Position numbers and translations under genes: made by a program
Notes under the pieces: generated by a model
Seen by the model: only the letters and a program-made list of their open reading frames with translations
Told to the model about the DNA's origin: nothing
The model's database searches: none
Part shown: positions 7,907-18,100 of the stretch, one piece after another
Layout of the letters: each line of letters starts with the position of its first letter
Numbering within the stretch: position 1 is the first letter of the stretch
Assembly (NCBI GenBank): GCA_945882995.1
Contig: CAMCXE010000003.1
Coordinates: 1-52,676 of the forward strand
Source of the DNA: Thalassocella blandensis
GTDB lineage: Bacteria > Pseudomonadota > Gammaproteobacteria > Pseudomonadales > Cellvibrionaceae
Length of the DNA: 52,676 bases
Direction: 5' to 3'

Positions 7907-9040
7907 TTAGGGGGCAGCTTTGTCAGCTGTCTCGCCCAGCAGCACCTCAGCTATGCGTTCTGCGGCACGGCCGTCCCATAGGGGTGGGATTTTATGGGTG
8001 CCATGGCTGTTTTTGAGGCGTTCAAACGCCTTGATGATATTGGCTGGGTCTTTACCCACCAGTCGATTGGTGCCTTCTGTTAGGGTAATTGGGCGCTCGG
8101 TATTTTCTCGCAGCGTTAGGCAGGGTACACCCAACACCGTGGCTTCTTCTTGAATGCCGCCACTGTCGGACAGTACCATTTTGGCGTTGGATAATAGACA
8201 CAGGAAATCCAAGTAGCCTTGCGGGTCTATTACGGTGAGTGTGTGACTCTCTATCAATGATTGCAGGTTGAATTTGCGTATATTTTGCTGTGTGCGTGGA
8301 TGTAGCGGCAATATCAACGGCAGAGTTTTTGCCACTTCCAATAAACTTTCTAAAATATTGGCCAGTGTCGTGGGGTCGTCAACGTTACTCGGGCGGTGCA
8401 GCGTGGCAATGCCGTAGGATTTTGGTTGGCCATTGTCCATAAGGCCAAGCTGCTCGAGTATGGGACGGTTTTTTGCCGCGTTTTTGTGTTTTAGTAATGT
8501 GTCGATCATGGTGTTACCGACAAAATAGACGCGCTGCCCGTCGATACCTTCATTAACTAAATTAACACGCGCTAATTCTTCGGTGGTAAACAGGTAGTCG
8601 GATATGGCATCGGTAAGAATGCGGTTTATTTCTTCTGGCATGGTGCGGTCGAAGCTGCGCAAACCGGCTTCCACGTGTGCAACCGGAATATTCATTTTTC
8701 GCGCATCGATGGCGCAAGCCAGTGTGGAATTCACATCGCCCACTACCACAACTAAATCCGGCTGCTCTGTAATTAACACTTTTTCAAAGGCTTCCATCAC
8801 TTTGCCGGTTTGCTGGCCGTGCGGGCCCGAGCCCACTTCCAAATTGTAATCCGGCGCTGGCAAGCCTAATTGCTCAAACATAAGGTCTGACATTTCGGGG
8901 GTGTAGTGTTGCCCGGTGTGTACTAGGATTTGCTGCAGTTCAATATTCTGTTCAGCTGCCGCACGGCTTAATGCTGACATCAGGGGGGCAATTTTCATGA
9001 AATTGGGGCGCGCGCCCACTACATGGATAAACTTTTTCAT
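7907..9040 (-). CDS. wecB: UDP-N-acetylglucosamine 2-epimerase (non-hydrolysing), copy 2
   Basis: This 377-residue paralogue of the 1957-3126 gene has KKFIHVVGARPNFMK at its start, HVEAGLRSFDRTMPEEINR, TLHRPSNVDD and SDSGGIQEEATVLGVP with LRENTERP. It makes UDP-ManNAc from UDP-GlcNAc. The GARPNFMK and LHRPSN forms place it in the subgroup common in exopolysaccharide and exosortase clusters, whereas copy 1 has GTRPEAIKM and GHRREN. It is followed by the export protein gene after 170 bp and preceded by the giant TpsA gene, from which a hairpin separates it. No UDP-ManNAc dehydrogenase (WecC) is in the window, so the next step in the sugar path is not visible here. Confidence 0.95.
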   Translation of the reverse strand: MKKFIHVVGARPNFMKIAPLMSALSRAAAEQNIELQQILVHTGQHYTPEMSDLMFEQLGLPAPDYNLEVGSGPHGQQTGKVMEAFEKVLITEQPDLVVVVGDVNSTLACAIDARKMNIPVAHVEAGLRSFDRTMPEEINRILTDAISDYLFTTEELARVNLVNEGIDGQRVYFVGNTMIDTLLKHKNAAKNRPILEQLGLMDNGQPKSYGIATLHRPSNVDDPTTLANILESLLEVAKTLPLILPLHPRTQQNIRKFNLQSLIESHTLTVIDPQGYLDFLCLLSNAKMVLSDSGGIQEEATVLGVPCLTLRENTERPITLTEGTNRLVGKDPANIIKAFERLKNSHGTHKIPPLWDGRAAERIAEVLLGETADKAAP

Positions 9041-9126
9041 AACGACACTCGGCTACTATTAATAGCCGCAGTATCTAGCCACTGTGTGACGGGTGGGTTT
9101 CAGTTTGTTTACAGTTTTGTTGTGGT

Positions 9127-9156
9127 GAATAACGGCGAGTTAAGTCGCCGTTATTC
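9127..9156 (-). terminator. Hairpin terminator-like structure after tpsA
   Basis: GAATAACGGCGA and TCGCCGTTATTC form a perfect 12-bp stem with a 6-nt loop, 20 bp past the stop of the giant exoprotein gene. The T-run on the minus strand is weak, so it is a probable rather than classical intrinsic terminator. Confidence 0.6.
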
Positions 9157-9175
9157 GGGTTAGAGCGAGGTTAAA

Positions 9176-12100
9176 TTAAAGCTTTTTCTTTTTCTTTTTT
9201 TCGTCTTCGTCTTCGTCTTCGTCTTCTTCATCGGCTTCCTTACCAGTCCCCAAGAGTTCGATGGTTAAAAACGCGAGTTTTTTCTTCTCTTTTTCGTCGC
9301 CACCGGTATTGGATGCGGCTTTGTCAGCGGATTGCGACGCGTCGTTCCCGACGCTACCCATGCCGCTGGGTAGGCTTACACCTGTGTCACCGGCGACGCT
9401 TACGGTGACGTTGCCGGAGACGTTGTCGCGACCCACAAAATCCAATGCGCCCACCAGAATATTCCCGGTTGAGGAAATGCCCGCATCCCCCGCATCTACT
9501 ACCCCCGCGGGAGCGAATAATAGAACGTCGGCACCGTCAGACAGTTTGGTGCGGTAGTCGCTGCTGGGCGGTGGGTTGGCGGCTTGAATACCGCTGCCGG
9601 CTACCGCCGGTGGGAATACCAGTTTGGGGTTGCCGGCTGAATCCACGACCACTTTGGGTGGCGGTAGGTTTAGCGCGGATTTAGAGCCTTTGCCGGCATC
9701 AATGTCGCCCCAGGATGACCAAAGCATGAGGTCACCGCCGCCTTGGTTAAAAATTCGTGAGCTGTTGACGTTAATGTTGTTGCTGGCGGCGGCGTTTAAT
9801 TCGCCATAACTACCCACAATGAAACCCAACGTGGACAAGTTTTTTGTCGAAGTGGGAGAGGGCAGCCCCACTTCGATATTGCCGCCCGGCACCAGCAAAT
9901 TCATGTTGGCTTGGGCAAGGGTTTTAATGGTGGAGTTGTCCATGCGTACACTGCCGTCCCAGGGATTTTGCGTGGCACTCATGCCAGGGAAGAGCGTGCT
10001 TAGCGCTTGGTAGCCCCGCTCGTAACCTTCCGCGTCGGTCAATTTCAAGTTGTTGCGAATGGCGGCTTCACCGCCTTTGCGGATTTCGCTCATGGCAATG
10101 GATTCTAGAAAGTTCTTTTGCTGGATCAGTGGCGCGACCTTTAAGGCTTCCAGCCCTACACTGTGCTGTTGCGCGATGGGCAGCGCTGCTAAATCCTCTA
10201 GCGCCTGCTGCGGAGCCCCGTAGGTTTTACCGGTAACGGCGCCCACCAGCGCCGGCAGTTTTTGTGCGTTGTATTGGTCGCTGGTAACCCAAGCCATTAG
10301 CTCCCGGGTGCAGTTGTGGCTGGGCAAGCGCACTTCCGCTAGGGCTATTTGTTGCTGCGCTAGGCGGGGCAGTTTGGCGAAAAGGTCCCGCGCTTCGGCC
10401 AGATTTTTTGCTGTTGTATCGGCCTTGGCGTCACTTAACGCTTGGTTGACTCGGGCAATAAACGAATCAGCCAGTACGCTGCTGCTCACCAGATCAATAA
10501 ACGTCTTAGTGCCGACTTGGGCGTCGGGTGCGGGGTTTACATAGCGGTTGGCAAAGGCGGTGTAGTCCGGTTGGCGGTTCACACCGGCAAGTAAGTAGAG
10601 GTCGGCGGCGCGGTCTTCTAAGCTGCTGTTGTAGCGTCGCAAATCGGTTTTACTATCGACCGATATGCCTTGACCTATGGCTTGAATACCCTCGCTGGTG
10701 CCCAATTCTATGTTGTGGCCAGCTTCCACTCGCAGGCTGCCAGGGCCGGAGATGTAGATTCCTTTGTCTACGTTACTCAGGGTCCCATTGTTGAGTGTTT
10801 GGGTAAATCGGATGTCCCGGCCCGCTCTAATACTGGATGCCTGTGCGGCATTGGTGTGTTGGATTATTACGTTTAGATCCTCTATATCAGTACCCGCGCG
10901 TAGGTCTACTGATTCGGCTGCATCCACATAGAGGTTGGCGATTTTTCCCGTGTTGGCAACAATTCGGCTGGGGTTAAAGTCTTGCTCATGGAGCGCCTTT
11001 GAAAGGAACGGGGGAATGAATGTTGCCGTTTCCTGTCCTTGATCCAACTGATTGCTAAGATAATTCCGCATTACGGTTGCGTCGCTCAAGGGTGCGTTGG
11101 GTGTGCCTAATTCGTCAGGCGTAAAATAGGCTTGAAATAGGTGTTTTTTGCCTAAGTCTGCAATGACGTTTTGGCCAGCGAATAATTGAAAGCTACCGTC
11201 CGCCGTGGGGTAAAACGCCATGGACTGCGCAATGGTAATGTCGCCCGTCAGTGCTGAGGCTGTAAATTCCCCTGGGAACAGGTTAAAGCCATAGGCATTT
11301 ACGTGAGTGGTGTCGGCAATGTAAGAATTGTCTTGCAGGTCCTGCGAATTCTCTAGCCGCAGAGTGCCGCCCAAGGAGGTTAAGTGAAGTTGCGTGTTTT
11401 GGCCGTAGCTATAAAAATAATTGGCAATGATATCGCTGACGCCACTTTCTCCCAGCGTTTGTGTAGCACTGAGGGGTAATGCACTGGGATTAACCAAGGC
11501 GTTAAGTGTTAAATTACCGGTGGCGGTGACATTGAGTTGAGCATCGGAGAGCCCCAGTACAGCGGCGCTGATATCGCCTCCGCTGGTCAGCGCAAACTGT
11601 TTGCTGGCCGCTAGCAGGCGAGGGGCTATTACGTCGCCTTCGCTGGTTATGGTGACTTGGCCGGCATCCTGGATGGCTACCGCGTTTTGTAAGCCTTCAC
11701 CCATGGCTTTGCCGGTGTTAGGCGCCACTACGGATAAATTCTGGATATTGCCGTGGCTGCTGATGTTGATATTACCGCCGCCAAAGGCGCCTATGCCTTG
11801 GTTGAAATCGTCGTAGGCAATACCCCAAGTGGTTATGTTCCGCTCCTGCCCGAGGAGTGTTACCGGGTCTACGTCTAACAAAAATTTGCCGCCCAGGCGG
11901 TGCAGCCATTCGGTAAACAGTTGTTTGGAATTCGAACCTAGGATGTCTCCGCCGGTATTGATGCTAATGTTGCCGCCTTGTTCTGGGTAATAGACCTTGC
12001 CTAAGAAGATCTGCCCAGCGTTGATAGGCGCATAGTAGGGGTTCACACTGCCGTAGTCCGGTAGCCATTCTTGGGTGGCTTGGCCATTGGCATCGGTTTG

Positions 12101-15100
12101 AAAATTGTCGTATTGCTTCAGGCGGGTTAAGCCCGCCGTATAGATGGTTGCGGTCCCGCCTATCGCCGCGTCCGCCACCTCGCCCTGTTGCATGTCGAGG
12201 TTGCGGCCGGTGGCTATGTCGATGGAGCCAGTGCCGGTGCGCACGCGAGTGCCTTGTGCCATCAGCAGGTCACCCATGCCTTGGTTCACCGCTAGCCGGT
12301 TGGCGGCGTTAAGGTCGGCGCCGCTAACCAGTTGCAGGCTAGTGGATTGCCCGCTCATCAGCGCCGCTAAGGGTTTGCCATTGGCATCAGCGAACAGTTT
12401 GCCCCAGGCCGTGGTGTCGGCTGTAAACCCGTCACTGATGGCGTAGTCGATGTGCAAGTTGCCGCCGGCACCTAGGCTGAATAACCCAGCGCTCTGCTGT
12501 GGCCCAAAACGCCATTGACTGAGATCGAGGTCGCTGGTGAGCTTTACGTCACCCGGCGCCCAGAATTCACCCGCAAGGCTCACTTGGCTGGGCGTGTTGG
12601 TGCTGCCTAACACCCGAGTTTGCAAGGCTTGGGTGTTTTGAAACAGGGCTTGGGTACTGGCTAGCAGGGCATCAAGGTCGGTTTGATTAATGTTGCCGTT
12701 GGCCAGCTCTACGGCCTTGGCAATTTGCAGGTCGACTTTGCCGGTTTTCAATTGGCTCGCAAGTTGTGAATTGTTCATACCGGGTTCGGACGCACGTAGG
12801 GTGATCCGCCCCTGCGCTTGGTCGGCGTCTTTAGCGGTGGTTATAAGACGAGTACCGCTGCCTGCCTGAATATTCCCTTCTGTACTGGCTAACAAAATGG
12901 TGCCGCCAGCCTGCTGCGCTTGCGTGGAGGAGGCATCTAGTAGAGCCTTGCCGGTGAGTAATATATTTTGCTTGGCTTGCAAGCGCAGGGTGCCACCGGC
13001 GCCGGTTTCGCTCTGCGCTTTTAGGTTGCCCGCTAGGGTGATTGCGCCTTGGTCGCTACTGAAGTCAAGGTTGCGGGCTTGGAAGTTCATGCCGGCGCCA
13101 AAGGTTAAATGGCCTGAGCGCAGACGGACACTGAGGGATTCCGTGGCGCCACTGGCGCCCAGCGCGGTAAATAGGGCATCACTGTTGGCAATGCGCAGGG
13201 CATCAATACTAATGCGGCCACTGGTGTCACCGGTTTTGTGGCCGGCGGTGAGTAACGCGTTGAAGCTCAGCTCGCCTTGGTTAGCGGTTAAACGCAGCTC
13301 GCCGGCTTTGGCAAGGCTGCCGCCGCCGAATGCCAAGGCCGCGCCTTGCTCAACGGTTAATTGTTGGCCATGGCTGGTTAAGGCTATTAACCCGCCTGGC
13401 GCGCCCACGGCGGTGTCGCCAAAGGCGAGGTTTCCGCCCGCCACGTCAGTTCGGCTGTTGGCGCTTAGGTTTAGGGTGTCGGTGGCGTTTAGCAGAATCT
13501 GGCCGGATTTCACCACCAGATTGCCGGCTTGTTCCAGCTTATTACCGCTTAAGCTCAGTCGTCCGCCCAGGCCGCTTTGGCTGGAATCCGTGGCCGGCCC
13601 AGTAGCTTGCACCTTCAGGTCGCCGGCGGCGGTTATGGCCAAATTACCGCGGGTACCCACCGTTACCAGTGGCGTTTGCAGGCTGAGGTTGCCGCTGGCC
13701 GTTAGTTGGCTAGTGCCTTCGCCGGTTATCAGTTGGGTGGCATTGAATTGGGTAGCGCCAAAGCCTTGTACTGCCATCTGGCTAGGCGTGGCGGCAGCGC
13801 CAATCACCAGTTGCTTGGCACTCAGCGTTAGGCCTTGTATACCCAGGCTGGGTGTAGTGGGCGCTAGGTTGTTGCTGCCCCGCAGGCGCAAAGTTTCCGT
13901 GGCCTCGATGTGGCTGGTGCCTACAGCGTCGGGCGTTGCGGTGGTGAGTTGGGCGGTTTGCAGTTGCAGGTTCTTGCCGCGCAGGTTGAGGTCGGCGCCT
14001 AGGGCGATCTGCTGCCGACCTTGCAGAATCAGCTCGTCCAAATTCAGCGATTTAAAAAAGTCGGCGTTGAAAAACAGGGTGTCTGCCTCGGTAGGTGCCG
14101 GGCCACCTAGCTGCATGCGCTGGCCCGACAGATAAAGCGAACCCTGCGCTAAATTCAACTTGCCATTAATGCGGGTGTTTAGACTGGCGTCCAGCAGCAG
14201 CGAGTGGCTGGCGCTTACTGTCGAGCCTTCCTCAAGTACCACTGAACCTTTTTTCCCCTCTGTCCCTTGGCGCTCTAGGTGGCTTTGCCCCGCCGCACTG
14301 GCGCGCAAGATTGCTCCATCGCCTTTCAGGGTTAGTGAGGTATCCACTTGGTTGCTGGTGCCTTGTGCCGTCAGGCTGGCACCCTTGGCTAGGGTAATTT
14401 GGTCCTTGGCAGCCAAAATCAATTCTGGCAATACCACCTTAACTTTATCTTCCAGCTTAACGGTATTGGCGGTGACGATTAACGCGTGGTCACTGCTGCG
14501 GGTGTCGCGCTGGGCCCCTAAAAGTACCGAGTCGGCCTTGAGGTTAGAGAGCTCGTCATCCAATAGCTGCAGCCCCTGCTGGGCGTCCCGTTGATGCACC
14601 ACACGGATATCCGTACCCACAATTTCCACCCGGGTGCCACGCGCGCCAGTGGCTACCTCGCCAGTGATGCTGCCGCTAAGGTCCAAGCTTTTGGTGGCGC
14701 TTAGGGCTAGGCTACCGGCGTCTTGCGGTAAAAAGCTTGAGTTGCCCAGTGCGGCTGGGTCCGCCGTTGGCTTGGCGCCGAAAAAAGCGTTCGCCGTACG
14801 CAGGTAATAGTTGGCCAATTGATTGGGCGCGGCGGCCTGTTGGCTGCTGGCTTTGGTGGTGCTGGCGTCTACTTTGAAGGTGGACCAGTTCGGGCTGTGA
14901 ATTTGGGTATTTGCCACACTCAGCCGGCCAGCCACTTCAAACGCCCCACTGGTGGTATTTTGCAGGCTATCGGCAAAGGCGGGCTTGTTGGTGGGTGTGA
15001 TTAAAAACGCCCCGGGTAGAATGGCATAACGCGCGGGCAACACCTGATACTCCCCCGCCGCAAGCCCAGGGCTAGCGGCTAAGGTAATCGTGTCGTTGCT

Positions 15101-18100
15101 GGCGTAACCAGAGTCACTCATCAAACTCAGGTCATAGGCGGCTACATGCCCTTTGGGAATCACCGCAAAGGCGCCGCCATCCAAGTCATTGCGCAGCACA
15201 TCTTTGGCGCCGCCAGGCCCTGGCGTGAATTGGTAGGCCAGTAGGTCTCCGCCCCCGGAAAGGTTTACTTGGCTGCCTTTGTCCATTACCACCGAGTCGG
15301 CGGTTAGAGTGACGCGTTTTTCCGGCGGCTGGTTATAAATTTGTCGGCTGGCGGCATCGCTTGTGGTCTGGTAGGACCAGTATTCGTCATTGCCCAAAAT
15401 TTGGCCAAACGGGATTAACTCGCCGTTGCCCGACACGTTCAGCTGTGCAGTGGAGCCCAAATGCAAGCTTGTGGCCTGCACATCGATATTGCCAAAGGGT
15501 GCTGTAATGTTGCCGTCGATGTTAACTTGGCGTGCCTTTAGGTGCAGGGCCCCACCGGCGGTTAACACGGTTGACGGAGCCGCTTGGCCCGCCAAAATGT
15601 TAAGCGTATCCCCCGCTTGGAACGTGAAATCTGACAGGGTGCCCGGGTAGAGCGTATTGGCTTTAAGGGTAATATTTCCGCTGGTACGGAGTTGGCTGGC
15701 GCCTTCTGGCCGATCTTGTGCTGGTAGCTGGCCGTGGACCAGCAGGTCGCCTTCACTGAGGAGATAAAGGTCTTGAACGCCGGACACTCGGCTATTTCCA
15801 GTGAGTTCAAGCTGCTCCGCCGCAAGGGACAATAAACCCTGGCCCGTCGCTGGACCGCTTGGAAAACGGTTTGCTTTGTCGTCGCCATTAGCTTCTCCCA
15901 AGATGATTTTAGGCGCGGCCACCTTAACAGTGCTATTGCTTTCAACTCGTATATCAAGGGCGTCGAGCTCGACTTGGCGCGCGGCGGTCAGATCCAGTGA
16001 GTCTTTAAAGACAATCTCGGCAGGCGTGTCACGTTTGTTTGTGCTGTAACTTAAATTCCAATTCTGCGTGTTCAAGCTGACTTGATCGAGGTCCCAGCGT
16101 TTAAGCTGATCTGCGAATAATATTGCGCGCCCGTTGAGTAGTTGCAGCTGCTCGTTGTCATCTTGTAGGAAGTTGGGAAGGGCATCGCCAAACGCTAAGC
16201 CGCTTAACAAATCGACCTGATTTTGGGCGTAAATATCAATGCCCCGCGGGTTTTCCGGGTATTTACCTTCATTGAGAAAGGTATGCCCTGCCTCATCGTC
16301 GGTTAACAAATTGACTTGCAGCGTTGCGCCGCTGGCCCCCAAATTCCGGAAGCTATTGGCGGTTACGGCGCCTTGCCAAATTAATCCCTCACCCACGTCT
16401 AGGGTGAGCGTGCCGGCATTAGAGGCTAAGTGCTCGCGTTGGTAACCGCTGGCCGCTGGTACATCCAGTGTGGCGTCGGCTGCCGACAAGTCCACCCGTG
16501 CACCGGCTTCGCTGATCAGGTAACCGTTTATAGCGTGTAGCCCGAGGTTGCCGCCGTCCCATAATTTGCCTAGCTTCAACTCATTAGTATCCGGCGACCA
16601 GACCACCGTACCCCCCAGATTAAACTGGGCGTGGGCTCCCAACCAGAGGGCCTTGTGGGCATCAAAGCCGGCTAGGGCGTTTAGGGCATTAAGCTGTAAG
16701 TCGACCTTACCGGCGGGAGCGTTAAAGACACCATCCATGTACAGGCGGGTGTTGGTGTTGATGTTTATAGTGGCGCCTGGGTCAAAATTTAGGGTAGCCC
16801 CTGGGTCAATACTCACCCAACCGCTGGTGTCCACGTTGCGCTGGGGGTTCAGCGGCCGGCCCTGGCTGAGCGTGAGGTTTACCGGCTTGCGCAGCGGATC
16901 CGGCAGCCAGCTAGCTTGGGTTAGGCTGTCCAGTGGGGCTCCGCTGGGTGCTTGGGTATACTGGGCGCCGGGGGCGAATACCCAATTGCGTTGGCGGAAG
17001 TTATAGGCGTCTGGGTGGCCTACCACCTCCACGCCACCGCGATTTGCAAATAGGCTGTAGGCGGAAAACCCGGCTTGAGCGAGCAGTGCATCATCCAACA
17101 CAAACGGGTTTAGCAGCGCCTGTGTGGTTTTGCCCGTGCCCACTTGAATACTGTTGGCGGTTACCTTCAGCTGGCCGTCCTGCGTAAAGCCCCAAGACGA
17201 CAGACCCTTGCGCAGACCATCAGCGTCCACTAACAGTAGGCCACCGTCGGTGCTGGGTGTGGCTGGGGTAAGTTCCATGGCCGTTTTTAGGCTGATGCTA
17301 CCGCCCTTGCCGAGGTTAAGATTTTGCGCAGGCCCATAACTGGCCCCGGCATTGGCCGCTAAGCTAAAACCCGTATCAAGGCGCAGGGTGCCCCGGGCGC
17401 TTAGACTAAGGGTGCCGCCGTTTAGGGCGCTTACCTCGCCGGCGGGTTCACCGGAGTTAAGGGCGGCATAGTCATTCACCCAATTACCGCTGGTGTTTAG
17501 GCGCGCGGTATTTTTCAGCCAAACCGAACGATTGGCTTGAGTCTCTTCAGTGGACGCACTGTCTTGCGTGCGAAATGCGGAAACGTCAGCAACAAGGTTG
17601 ATAGCACCCCCGGCTGCAGTAATTTGGCCGCCAATGATTAGGTCCTGGGCGGCAAGGCTAAACTGTGCCCCTGGCACCAATTGCAGTTGCGCATCTTGCG
17701 CCATTTCCGCGGCGCCCCTAGCGGTAAGACTAAACTCCGTAACCTTGGCGTTATTAATTTGCTCGGGCGTTAGCCAAGCATCCATGTTGTGGCCGCTGGG
17801 CAGGCTGGTACCCAGCCAGACGTTTTGCCCAAAATTCGCGTTGAAATAGTCTAGGTCGATGGTGACCTTGCCGTGATAAGGCATGCTGGCAAGAGTGCGT
17901 TGCAGGTCGCCTACCTGGGCACCGCCGGTAATGCTGCCACGCAGGTCTAGTTTGCGGGTGGTAATCAGCAGGCTGCCGGCGTTTTGGCCTTGGTCGAAGG
18001 CTGGCAGTTGGTCCACACCGGCTTTGCCGGTGGCGATGCCGTCATAGATTACGTTGGGGTCCGCTTTGCTGATATCCACGAGTTTGCCGTCTTTCAGCAG

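Noticed and set aside
12897-14135. 412-residue plus-strand open frame within tpsA
   Set aside because: It is antisense to the giant exoprotein gene, has low-complexity Arg/Pro/Leu composition and no family resemblance; a shadow of the coding strand.
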